A stretch of DNA of 34,970 bases from Saprospiraceae bacterium (lineage in GTDB: Bacteria > Bacteroidota > Bacteroidia > Chitinophagales > Saprospiraceae): NCBI GenBank assembly GCA_020628145.1, contig JAHDFN010000011.1, forward strand, positions 1-34,970. Reading direction: 5' to 3'. The position numbers and the translations under genes were made by a program. Positions 1 through 8,818 of this stretch are shown piece by piece; position 1 is the first letter of the stretch, and each line of letters starts with the position of its first letter. The notes under the pieces were generated by a model. That model ran no database searches, was not told where the DNA came from, and saw nothing but the letters and a program-made list of their open reading frames with translations.

Positions 1-400
1 CAATGGTTGTAGCAACACAAGTTTGTGTAGAACCACAAGTCGCGTTATCAAAGAAGTGTACTGTAAAATCTCCTGCAGCAGCAGGAGTATAGGTTACAGG
101 AGTAGCTCCTTCAACATAAACGACAGTAGCATTGGCATCATTAGCAACAACGATGTAACCCGGCGTAGCCATATCTAAGACATAAGCCGTACCGGCTACC
201 GCACCGGTAATGACTGCATACTCACCAGTATAATTACAAGTAGAGATACTAGAAGGACCGGAAAGTGTAGGAGCAGTAACTGCTGCTGACGGATATTGTC
301 CCAATGTCTGGACACAACCACTTTGAGCATAAGCTCCAAATGTGAGAAATAAGGCACTCATAAGCACCCCAATAAACTTGAGAATTAAAGTTTGGTTCAT
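1..400 (-). CDS. N-terminal part of a secreted protein with repetitive Ig/PKD-like content (runs off the window's left edge)
   Basis: Minus-strand frame open from ATG at 398-400 to the edge: MNQTLILKFIGVLMSALFLTFGAYAQSGCVQTLGQYPSAAVTAPTLSGPSSISTCNYTGEYAVITG...; signal peptide ending AYAQ. Not in the ORF track because it is truncated. Confidence 0.75.
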   Translation of the reverse strand, partial: MNQTLILKFIGVLMSALFLTFGAYAQSGCVQTLGQYPSAAVTAPTLSGPSSISTCNYTGEYAVITGAVAGTAYVLDMATPGYIVVANDANATVVYVEGATPVTYTPAAAGDFTVHFFDNATCGSTQTCVATTI

Positions 401-603
401 GAATTAATAGGATTTTGTTATTAGAATAATTGTGTATAATGAAATTCAAATTTAATAAATATAAATCGAAACCATTATATCATGAGACATTTAACTTTTA
501 TGAAGTTATTGGACTTCATCTTGAGATATGGTTTAAAAATAAAAGGGATTTCCATTCCTGAATGTCCCTTTCATTACAAATTCTTGAATCAAAATACATG
601 ATA

Positions 604-1818
604 TTACATACTCATCTGCTTTTTGGCTTTCCGTTTTCTTTTCAATTCTGCAAAATATTCTTTCAGTAATCCCCTGGATATCAACAATTTCATAATTTCA
701 TTCGTGCCTGCGTATATACGGGCCACCCTTGAATCCGCTAGTTGACGGGTAATACCGTATTCCCACATATAACCATAGCCTCCATGTAACTGTACGCATT
801 CGTCGGCCAGTTTCCAGTGCATTTCGGTGGCAGCATATTTGGCCATCGAACCCAATTCGGGTGACAAATTGTGAGCTGAAAGCAATGCCGTACATCTATC
901 TACGAAAGTCTGATGAATCTGTAGTTGAGTCGCCAGTTCTGCCAATTTGAACTGTGTATTCTGGAATCCGGCAATCGGTTGTTTGAAAGCCCTTCTTTCC
1001 AAAGTATATCGAATGGTATCTTCCAATGCTCCTTCCGCACCTCCTACAGCCATCAACCCTACCACCAATCTTTCCCTTGCCAATTCGGTCATCATGTAAA
1101 TGAAGCCTTTCCCTTCTTCACCCAATAAATTCTCTTTCGGCACTTTCACATCTTCGAAGAACAACTCGCAGGTATCATTGGCTTTCATACCCATTTTATG
1201 GAAAGGCTGCCCTTTGGAAAATCCGGCGGCGTCACTTTCCATCATCAGAAGGCTGATCCCTTCATCAGGTGTTCCGACATTGGTCTTTACCGCGACTATG
1301 GCCATATGGCACATATAGCCATTGGTGATAAAGGTCTTTGAACCATTGACCAAGTAATGATCTCCCATGTCATCAGCACGGGTACGGATAGCTTGGAGAT
1401 CGGAGCCACAACTCGGTTCTGTCATGCCGATAGCAGCAATCATGTCACCGGAAGCCATCCCTCCGATGAATTTTTTCTTTTGGGCTTCATTTCCGTACTT
1501 TAGAATATACGGAGCCACAATATCCGAATGCAGGAAAAAACCGGGCCCTGTACATCCGTGTTTTACCAATTCTTCTATAAACATGGCACTGAAGGAAAAA
1601 TCAAATCCCGAACCGCCATATTCAGGCGGCATATCCATGCATAGCAATCCAAGTTCTCCGGCCTTTTTCCACAGTTCATAACTGACATGTCCTTGTTTTT
1701 CCCATTCATCATGGTAAGGCTTGATTTCCTTCTGAATGAAATCGACTATGGTTTGCTTGACCATCTTATGATCCTCGGTTCCATATACTTCTCTTTCCAA
1801 ACTTATATCTGAATACAT
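604..1818 (-). CDS. Acyl-CoA dehydrogenase
   Basis: MYSDISLEREVYGTEDHKMV...; motifs GMTEPSCGSDL, YTLERRAFKQPIAGFQ, QLHGGYGYMWEYGITR..RIYAGTNEIMK. Start MYSDIS preferred over the upstream Met of the ORF call. Confidence 0.95.
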   Translation of the reverse strand: MYSDISLEREVYGTEDHKMVKQTIVDFIQKEIKPYHDEWEKQGHVSYELWKKAGELGLLCMDMPPEYGGSGFDFSFSAMFIEELVKHGCTGPGFFLHSDIVAPYILKYGNEAQKKKFIGGMASGDMIAAIGMTEPSCGSDLQAIRTRADDMGDHYLVNGSKTFITNGYMCHMAIVAVKTNVGTPDEGISLLMMESDAAGFSKGQPFHKMGMKANDTCELFFEDVKVPKENLLGEEGKGFIYMMTELARERLVVGLMAVGGAEGALEDTIRYTLERRAFKQPIAGFQNTQFKLAELATQLQIHQTFVDRCTALLSAHNLSPELGSMAKYAATEMHWKLADECVQLHGGYGYMWEYGITRQLADSRVARIYAGTNEIMKLLISRGLLKEYFAELKRKRKAKKQMSM

Positions 1819-1951
1819 ACGTCTATTTTTTTCCAAAAATACAATCTTCAATTGAAACCCGCAGCACATAAATTCAGTCCAAGTGGCTAATCATTCCCTT
1901 TTACTTGCTAAAACCGAACCTTCTGCATAATTTAGACCGCATTTAAAACTT

Positions 1952-2511
1952 ATGAAACTGACAAAAAGGCAAATCATAATTGTGCCATGTTTAGGGAAAA
2001 AGGCTATGCTTCCACTTCCATGCGTGATTTGGCCAAATCCGTAGGAATGGAGGCTGCGAGTCTTTACAATCATATCAAATCCAAGCAGGAAATACTCGCC
2101 GAGTTATTATTGGATGTGGCACAATCATTTATGGATGGGATGGAAGAAATTGAGAGTTCCCCAAAATCCCCCCTCTCAAAAATAGAGGATCTCATCAAGC
2201 TACATATTCATATTGCAGTGGATAAAACAGATGCAAGTTCTTTACTGACTCAAGAGTGGCGGCATCTTGAGGGGGATGCCCTGACAGAATTCAATAACAA
2301 ACGGAAAGATTATGAAATCCGATTTAGGGAAATCATTTCCCGAGGCATTGAAAATGGTGAGATAAAAAAAGTAGATCCTGAAATTGCCTTATTCTCCATC
2401 CTTTCCACACTCAGATGGTTCTATGCCTGGTATTCCAGAAAAGAAGAAATGGACATAGAAATTCTCGAACAACAATTCTGTGAACTTTTAATAGGAGGAT
2501 TGAAGAACTAA
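1952..2511 (+). pseudogene. TetR/AcrR-family regulator with frameshifted N-terminus (intact ORF from 1987)
   Basis: ORF 1987-2511 MFREKGYASTSMRDLAKSVGMEAASLYNHIKSKQEILAELL is a TetR HTH missing helix 1. ATG 1952 in another frame gives MKLTKRQIII, the expected N-terminus. Confidence 0.7.
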
Positions 2512-2513
2512 GA

Positions 2514-3533
2514 TTACATCAATACACCATCCTTCGCCTTGATTTTTTCAGGGAGATTCTCCTCACCTAACATATCCCTCAAGTCTATTTCTATAGTTCG
2601 GCACATCGCAGTCATGGGTACGTCATTAATGAAATTTTCAAAAGGATCTTCGCTGTTGTCCCCGACCATTTCCATCGTAATGAATACCCAGGCAATCAAA
2701 ACGAAAAACGGAATAGTGAGCCAAATGAAATCATGTCCCATAGATGCGAATTCACCTACCAAACCAAAAGGCAGTAACAAAATGAAAATCCAAGTAAAGA
2801 TTCCGGAGAAGTAGGCGTATTGACGAGGAAAGGGTGTGTTCTTAATCCGTTCACATTTTCCTTGGAGATTGTAAAATTCTTCCAGACACCTCATCATTTC
2901 CATATGTCTGAAATCCTCAATCAGACCACTATCCATGAATTTCCTTAACTCGTCTCCCTGTAATCGGATGATTTGGGTAGCCGTGTTTTTCGCCTTAATC
3001 AAAAATTCGACTTCTTCCTTGCTATTAACGAAAGGTCCGACATCATTTTTCCAATCTTCCTCTCCCGGGCGGCCTTTATATAATTCTCCTAAATGCTTAT
3101 GATAATTCTTACTGAAACTTGAAGGCCTTCTCAATTGAAGCCTAAGAGCGTTCATCCAAGCAATATGGCGATAAATCAGTCTTTTCTGATGCGCATATAA
3201 TTCTTCTTGGGATATGGAACCGTCTGTTTTTCTCAATGTTATAAAACTCATGACCTGATTGCCCCAAGTCCTGCTATAATTCACGATACCGCCCCATATT
3301 TTCCTCGCTTCCCAAAAACGATCATACGATTGGTTGTTTTTAAAACCGATGTAAAACGCTACGGCAATACCAATGGTACTCAAAGGAAGAAACGGAATGG
3401 CCGCATTGATTTCCTTATGTTCCAACCAATGATAAAGGAAAATGACCGCCGTTCCATAAATGATGAAAAACAACACTCTTGAAAAGGCAAAACGCAAAAT
3501 TATTTTCCAACTGATATTCCGATTAACATACAT
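2514..3533 (-). CDS. Bestrophin-family (UPF0187) anion channel
   Basis: 339 aa; N-terminal TM segments, IAVAFYIGFKNNQSYDRFWEARKIWGGIVNYSRTWG typical of bacterial bestrophins. Confidence 0.9.
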   Translation of the reverse strand: MYVNRNISWKIILRFAFSRVLFFIIYGTAVIFLYHWLEHKEINAAIPFLPLSTIGIAVAFYIGFKNNQSYDRFWEARKIWGGIVNYSRTWGNQVMSFITLRKTDGSISQEELYAHQKRLIYRHIAWMNALRLQLRRPSSFSKNYHKHLGELYKGRPGEEDWKNDVGPFVNSKEEVEFLIKAKNTATQIIRLQGDELRKFMDSGLIEDFRHMEMMRCLEEFYNLQGKCERIKNTPFPRQYAYFSGIFTWIFILLLPFGLVGEFASMGHDFIWLTIPFFVLIAWVFITMEMVGDNSEDPFENFINDVPMTAMCRTIEIDLRDMLGEENLPEKIKAKDGVLM

Positions 3534-3628
3534 AGTTTATGGTTTTCCGCAAATGTAATATCTAACATGACAATTTAAAAAAATGTTTACCCTTACTTGA
3601 CAATTGTAGTTCGACCATCATATCAGGC

Positions 3629-3680
3629 TTGTAATTATGCCTTGAATACGCTATATTTGCAAAACTAACACTTGTTAGTT
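3629..3680 (+). promoter_or_regulatory. Bacteroidetes-type promoter overlapping a palindromic TetR-type operator upstream of paaE
   Basis: TTG (3629-3631), 20-bp spacer, TATATTTG (3652-3659, matches TAnnTTTG), then perfect palindrome AACTAACA-CT-TGTTAGTT (3663-3680), 14 bp before the ATG. Confidence 0.75.
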
Positions 3681-3693
3681 AAACCTGTGTTTT

Positions 3694-4779
3694 ATGGCCA
3701 AAGTCAGATTTCATTCCTTAAAAGTCAAAGATCTTACCCGCGAAACTGCGGAATGTACATCCATCGCTTTTGAACTTCCTGAAGAACTCAAGGATATTTT
3801 CCATTACAAACAAGGACAATATCTCACACTCCGTACTATGATAGATGGTGAAGATATCAGACGTTCCTATTCATTATGTAGCAGTCCATTGGAAGAGGAA
3901 ATGAGAGTGGCCGTAAAAAAACTGGAAGGCGGTCGTTTCTCCACTTTTGCCAATAAACAATTGCAAGTAGGAGATACTTTGGATGTCATGCCTCCGATGG
4001 GAAATTTCTTTACGGAATTGAATTCCGATAATAAGAAAAACTATGTGGCATTTGCCGCAGGTAGTGGAATCACACCAATGATGTCCATTATCAAAACAAC
4101 ATTGGAAGTAGAGCAGGAATCCAAATTCACCTTACTGTTCTGTAATCGGAACATTCATTCCATTATCTTCAAGGAAGAAATAGAAGGCTTGAAGAATACT
4201 TATCTGGAAAGATTCCAAGTCTATCATTTCCTTACCCGTGAGATGCAGGATATTCCCTTATTCAATGGAAGATTCGACAAGGAAAAACTGGAAAGTATAA
4301 TCGGCAAATTGGTACTCACGGAATTTACGGATGAATTCTTCATCTGCGGGCCTGAAGAAATGATTTTGAGTGTGAAAGACGGTTTATTGGAAAACGGCGT
4401 TGAACAATCCAAAATACATTTTGAATTATTCACAACCCCGGGTACTCAAAAAATCCAAAAGAAAAAAAGAGAGAACTCCCGTCGGAGTGATAAGGTCAGT
4501 CTAGTAACCATCAAGGATTCGGGAACCAGTTTCCAATTCGAATTATCACAAGGCACCAACAATATTCTCGATGCCGCATTGTTGAATGGAGCAGACCTTC
4601 CTTTTGCCTGTAAAGGCGGAGTATGTTGTACCTGCAAGGCAAAAGTCATTGAAGGGAAAGTCGAAATGGATGTCAATTACGCTTTGGAACCGGATGAAGT
4701 GGAAAAAGGATATATTCTAACCTGCCAGGCACACCCTTTAACGGAAACCGTCATTGTAGATTTCGACGAAGCGGTATAA
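3694..4779 (+). CDS. paaE: 1,2-phenylacetyl-CoA epoxidase reductase subunit PaaE
   Basis: Ferredoxin reductase (IRRSYSLCSSP, AAGSGITPMMSI, FICGPEEMI) plus C-terminal 2Fe-2S domain (PFACKGGVCCTCKAKV...LTCQAHP); next to paaA. Confidence 0.93.
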   Translation: MAKVRFHSLKVKDLTRETAECTSIAFELPEELKDIFHYKQGQYLTLRTMIDGEDIRRSYSLCSSPLEEEMRVAVKKLEGGRFSTFANKQLQVGDTLDVMPPMGNFFTELNSDNKKNYVAFAAGSGITPMMSIIKTTLEVEQESKFTLLFCNRNIHSIIFKEEIEGLKNTYLERFQVYHFLTREMQDIPLFNGRFDKEKLESIIGKLVLTEFTDEFFICGPEEMILSVKDGLLENGVEQSKIHFELFTTPGTQKIQKKKRENSRRSDKVSLVTIKDSGTSFQFELSQGTNNILDAALLNGADLPFACKGGVCCTCKAKVIEGKVEMDVNYALEPDEVEKGYILTCQAHPLTETVIVDFDEAV

Positions 4780-4827
4780 TACCGTATTGAAAATAATTTT
4801 CTAATCATCAGTCAAAACCTGATTCTT

Positions 4828-5757
4828 ATGAAAAGTCAAGAAGACATATTCCAAGAAAAAATCGATGCGGAGCTTAAAATCGAAGCGAAGGATTGGATGC
4901 CGGAAAAATACCGGAAAACCTTAATCCGTCAGATTTCGCAACACGCCCATTCGGAAATCGTAGGGATGTTGCCGGAAGGAAACTGGATTTCACGGGCGCC
5001 CAACCTGAGAAGGAAAGTTGCTCTTTTGGCGAAGGTTCAGGATGAGGCCGGACATGGACTTTATCTTTATTCCGCAGCAGAAACACTAGGAGCGGAAAGG
5101 GATCAGATGTTCAGGGATTTGAATTCAGGTAAAGCAAAATATTCAAGCATATTCAATTATCCTACACTTTCTTGGGCCGACATTGGGGCCATTGGTTGGT
5201 TGGTGGATGGAGCTGCCATCATGAACCAGGTGATGTTGACCCGTACTTCTTACGGGCCATATGCCCGGGCCATGGTTAAAATCTGTAAGGAAGAATCCTT
5301 CCATCAGAGACAGGGCTATGAAATCATGATGACCTTGGCACAGGGTACTCCCGAACAAAAAGAAATGGCACAGGATGCATTGAATCGTTGGTGGTGGCCG
5401 TCGTTGATGATGTTCGGTCCGAGCGATAAGGAATCGACACATTCCGCTCAATCCATGAAATGGAAAATCAAAAGGAAATCCAATGATGAATTGAGACAGC
5501 ATTTCGTAGATGTTTCTGTTCCTCAGGCAGCCTATCTGGATTTGAAAATCCCTGATGAAAACCTGAAGTGGAATGAAGAAAGGGGCCACCATGATTTTGG
5601 GGAAATAGATTGGGAAGAATTCTGGAATGTCGTCAAGGGGAACGGCCCTTGTAATAGAGCCCGATTGAAAGCTAGGAATAAGGCGTATGATGATGGGAAA
5701 TGGGTAAGGGATGCGGCAGTGGCTTATGCGGAGAAGCAGTTAGCAGTTAGCAGTTAG
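4828..5757 (+). CDS. paaA: 1,2-phenylacetyl-CoA epoxidase catalytic subunit PaaA
   Basis: [54 protein letters not shown]...[21 protein letters not shown]-terminal QLAVSS* is read from the heptad repeat. Confidence 0.96.
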   Translation: MKSQEDIFQEKIDAELKIEAKDWMPEKYRKTLIRQISQHAHSEIVGMLPEGNWISRAPNLRRKVALLAKVQDEAGHGLYLYSAAETLGAERDQMFRDLNSGKAKYSSIFNYPTLSWADIGAIGWLVDGAAIMNQVMLTRTSYGPYARAMVKICKEESFHQRQGYEIMMTLAQGTPEQKEMAQDALNRWWWPSLMMFGPSDKESTHSAQSMKWKIKRKSNDELRQHFVDVSVPQAAYLDLKIPDENLKWNEERGHHDFGEIDWEEFWNVVKGNGPCNRARLKARNKAYDDGKWVRDAAVAYAEKQLAVSS

Positions 5758-5762
5758 CAGTT
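5735..5762. repeat. Left heptad array (AGCAGTT)x4
   Basis: Direct reading: AGCAGTT AGCAGTT AGCAGTT AGCAGTT; overlaps the paaA 3' end. Confidence 0.97.
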
Positions 5763-5798
5763 AATTTAGTTTAAGATTAATTAAATTAATAGACAATA

Positions 5799-6169
5799 AT
5801 GAAAGGACATAAAAGTATTGCTTATGAAAAAGCTTACAGATTTGCTCTAAGGATTGTTAAACTAAATAAGTATCTAGCTGATGAAAAAAGGAATTCCATA
5901 TTTCTAAACAACTTATAAGAAGTGGAACTTCTGTTGGAGCCAATTTAGCAGAAGCAAATGGTGCAATTTCTGAAAATGATTTTTCTGCTAAAATAAGTAT
6001 CGCCTACAAAGAATGCTTAGAAAGTAAATATTGGATATCTATCCTAAAAGACACCAATTATATTAATGAAGAACAATTTTCATCTTTATTCCATGATGCA
6101 GATGAAATTGCCAAAATATTATTTTCAATCTTAAAAACAACAAGAATCAATAAACAACACAATATGTAA
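5799..6169 (+). pseudogene. Four-helix-bundle protein (S23/TIGR02436, Avd-like), frameshifted at an A6 run
   Basis: Frame 1 from ATG 5799: MKGHKSIAYEKAYRFALRIVKLNKYLADEK...; shifted frame: KKEFHISKQLIRSGTSVGANLAEANGAISENDFSAKISIAYKECLESKYWISILKDTNYI..., ending TAA 6167-6169. Adding one A to the run at 5884-5889 restores a single ORF. Confidence 0.85.
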
Positions 6170-6183
6170 TGTAAAATAATTCC

Positions 6184-6225
6184 AACTGATAACTGATAAC
6201 TGATAACTGATAACTGATAACTGAT
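6184..6225. repeat. Right heptad array (AACTGAT)x6
   Basis: Six perfect copies of AACTGAT, ending 4 bp before the paaB ATG at 6230. Confidence 0.97.
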
Positions 6226-6229
6226 AATT

Positions 6230-6511
6230 ATGAAAAATTGGCCACTTTGGGAAGTATTTATCCGTAGCAAAAACGGATTACATCACAAACATGTAGGAAG
6301 CCTACATGCAACGGATGCGGAAATGGCGATGCAGAATGCCCGAGATGTTTATACCCGCAGAAGTGAAGGTGTAAGTATATGGGTTGTGGAATCCAAACAC
6401 ATTACGGCATCCAACCCTGAAGAAAACGGAGAATTATTCGAACCCGCACAGGACAAGGTTTACAGACATCCGACATTTTATGAAATGCCGGATGAATTGG
6501 AACACATTTAA
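6230..6511 (+). CDS. paaB: 1,2-phenylacetyl-CoA epoxidase subunit PaaB
   Basis: MKNWPLWEVFIRSKNGLHHKHVGSLHATDAEMAMQNARDVYTRRSEGVSIWVV typical of PaaB. Confidence 0.95.
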   Translation: MKNWPLWEVFIRSKNGLHHKHVGSLHATDAEMAMQNARDVYTRRSEGVSIWVVESKHITASNPEENGELFEPAQDKVYRHPTFYEMPDELEHI

Positions 6512-6522
6512 ATTCAACACCT

Positions 6523-7980
6523 GTGGAAGAACTGATTCAACGGATAAAAAAACTGGAAGAAATTTCAGAAGAACTGGAACCTACGGAAAAACAAAGAGAG
6601 AATTATCATCATCAACTCCTTGAATTTTCCAATGGTTTCATTAATACGATCCACGAAAGGAATTCTTTTTTGGAAAGAAAAGAACCTATCTCCGGTTTGG
6701 AAGTCGATGGACAAAAAAAGTCATTGGAAAAAATCATCGGTTTATACAATGAAAAAGTAACTCCTTACGGAATTAATCCTGCATCAGGAGGACACATCGG
6801 ATATATTCCCGGCGGGGGTATTTTCGCTTCAGCTATCGGAGATTATATTGCCGATGTTTCCAATGAATATGCCGGCGTTTATTTCGGATCCCCCGGAGCA
6901 GTCACCATTGAAAATGAAGTTCTCGATTGGATGAAAGATATTTTCGGATTTCCTAGAAGTTCTGTTGGGAATTTGACTTCCGGAGGTTCCATCGCTAATC
7001 TAATTGCCTTGACATCCGCTAGGGATCACCATAAAATAAAAGGAGAAAAAATAAATAAAAGCGTTATTTATTTAAGCCCCCAAACACATCATTGCATCGA
7101 CAAGGCATTACGGATTATCGGCCTTGAAGACATTATTTTACGATATTTGGAATTGGATGAATCCCACAGGGTAAAAATCGATGATTTACAACAAAAAATA
7201 AATGCTGATAAAAAATCGGGATTGAATCCTTTTTTAGTCATTGCTTCTGCCGGCACTACGGATACGGGAGCGGTCGATCCACTTTTTGAGATCGGAAAAA
7301 CAGCCGAGGAAAATAAATTATGGTTTCATGTCGATGGAGCCTATGGTGGATTTTTTATTTTATGTGAAAATAAAAAACATTTATTCCGTGGAATAGAAAT
7401 GGCCGATTCTCTGGTCATCGATCCCCACAAGGGATTATTTTTGCCTTATGGAACAGGTGCGGTTTTAATTAAAGATAAGACGGCAGTTTTGCATTCCCAT
7501 CATTATACGGCGAATTATATGCAGGACACCATCGGCACCGATTTATCGATGAGTCCCGCAGAGGTTTCTCCCGAATTAACCAAACATTTCAGAGGATTAA
7601 GACTTTGGCTTCCTTTGCAGTTGCACGGCCTCGAACCATTCATTGCCTGCTTGGATGAAAAAATATTATTGACGGAATATTTTAGACATCAATTAATGGA
7701 AATGGGCTTCGAAGTAGGCCCTGCTCCGGATTTATCCGTCAGTTATTTTTGGTATCCCTACAAAAAAGGAAATCCGGATGAGTATAATAAAAAACTCATG
7801 AAACTGATTCACGAAGATGGTCGGATATTTTTGAGCTCTTCTACCATCGGAGGACGCTTCGTCATTCGGATGGCCATACTTTCATTTAGAACCAAAATGA
7901 AAATCATTGATAAAGCCCTTGAAATGATCAAGGATTGCAGCATAAAACTAGAAGAAGGAAAAGCTGTGATTAAAAATTAA
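6523..7980 (+). CDS. Group II PLP-dependent amino acid decarboxylase (aromatic amino acid / diaminobutyrate decarboxylase family)
   Basis: GTG start; NLTSGGSIANLIALTSARD, ASAGTTDTGAVDPL, WFHVDGAYGGFF, SLVIDPHKGLFLPYGTGAVLIKD (PLP lysine). Confidence 0.88.
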   Translation: MEELIQRIKKLEEISEELEPTEKQRENYHHQLLEFSNGFINTIHERNSFLERKEPISGLEVDGQKKSLEKIIGLYNEKVTPYGINPASGGHIGYIPGGGIFASAIGDYIADVSNEYAGVYFGSPGAVTIENEVLDWMKDIFGFPRSSVGNLTSGGSIANLIALTSARDHHKIKGEKINKSVIYLSPQTHHCIDKALRIIGLEDIILRYLELDESHRVKIDDLQQKINADKKSGLNPFLVIASAGTTDTGAVDPLFEIGKTAEENKLWFHVDGAYGGFFILCENKKHLFRGIEMADSLVIDPHKGLFLPYGTGAVLIKDKTAVLHSHHYTANYMQDTIGTDLSMSPAEVSPELTKHFRGLRLWLPLQLHGLEPFIACLDEKILLTEYFRHQLMEMGFEVGPAPDLSVSYFWYPYKKGNPDEYNKKLMKLIHEDGRIFLSSSTIGGRFVIRMAILSFRTKMKIIDKALEMIKDCSIKLEEGKAVIKN

Positions 7981-7991
7981 ATATTTTTAAA

Positions 7992-8747
7992 ATGGACAAT
8001 AATATTTTATTCGATTATTTACTTCAACTGGGTGACAACTCATTGGTTTTAGGACACCGACTTTCCGAATGGTGCGGTCACGGTCCGATTCTCGAAGTCG
8101 ATATGGCATTAACCAATATTGCATTGGATTTATTGGGACAGACTAGGAATTATTTCCAATATGCTGCCGAAGTCGAAGGAAAGGGAAGAACGGAAGATGA
8201 TATTGCAATGCTTCGGGATGTACGTGATTTTAAAAATGTTTTACTGGTAGAACAACCCAATGAAGATTTTGCATATACGATTACCCGGCAATTCTTTTTC
8301 GATGCATATCATTTTTATTTTTTAAAGGAATTATCCACTTCCAAAGATGAACAGTTGTCAGCTATTGCACAAAAATCATTGAAAGAAGTTACCTATCATT
8401 TGAAATACAGTTCGGATTGGGTTATAAGGTTGGGAGACGGAACGGAAAAAAGCCATCATAAAATCCAAAATGCAGTTGATGATCTTTGGATGTATATCGG
8501 TGAATTATGTGAGGAAAGCGAAACAGATAAAAAAATGTCATCCATAGGAGTCGGAGTGGATTTGAATAAAATTCGTTTTATGGTCAACGAAAAAATAAAC
8601 GAAGTTTTAAAGGAATCGACTGTAAGAATTCCGGAAACACCCTCAAAACAAACCGGTGGAAAAAATGGAAAACATACCGAGCATTTAGGGTTTATTTTAT
8701 CTGAGTTGCAATGGATGCAAAGAACATACCCGAATATGAAATGGTAA
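7992..8747 (+). CDS. paaC: 1,2-phenylacetyl-CoA epoxidase structural subunit PaaC
   Basis: LGDNSLVLGHRLSEWCGHGPILEVDMALTNIALDLLGQTRNYFQYAAE..., LKEVTYHLKYSSDWVIRLGDGTEKSHHKIQ. Confidence 0.95.
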   Translation: MDNNILFDYLLQLGDNSLVLGHRLSEWCGHGPILEVDMALTNIALDLLGQTRNYFQYAAEVEGKGRTEDDIAMLRDVRDFKNVLLVEQPNEDFAYTITRQFFFDAYHFYFLKELSTSKDEQLSAIAQKSLKEVTYHLKYSSDWVIRLGDGTEKSHHKIQNAVDDLWMYIGELCEESETDKKMSSIGVGVDLNKIRFMVNEKINEVLKESTVRIPETPSKQTGGKNGKHTEHLGFILSELQWMQRTYPNMKW

Positions 8748-8818
8748 AATTTAATTCATCAAACGAATAATAGACTTTATTACAAAAAAGCATTTTTCTT
8801 TTTATCAAAAATCCTGAG

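Larger units (their letters stand above)
5735..6225 (+). mobile_element. Putative small mobile cassette: four-helix-bundle gene bounded by inverted heptad arrays
   Basis: (AGCAGTT)4 left; (AACTGAT)6 right, whose reverse complement is ATCAGTT (6/7 identical to the left unit). Lies between genes that normally adjoin in paa operons. Confidence 0.6.

Noticed and set aside
249-449. 66-aa ORF in the track
   Set aside because: Lies in the wrong frame over the start of the secreted protein at 1-400, whose frame has a clear signal peptide.
1891-2073. 60-aa minus-strand ORF
   Set aside because: Antisense shadow of the TetR 5' region with no recognisable features.
5735-6225. CRISPR-like array
   Set aside because: The repeats are 7-bp contiguous tandem units without spacers and no cas genes are present.
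6058-6270. 70-aa minus-strand ORF (QLSVISYQLSVISYQLSV)
   Set aside because: Produced by translating the heptad array; repetitive artefact and antisense to the four-helix-bundle gene.
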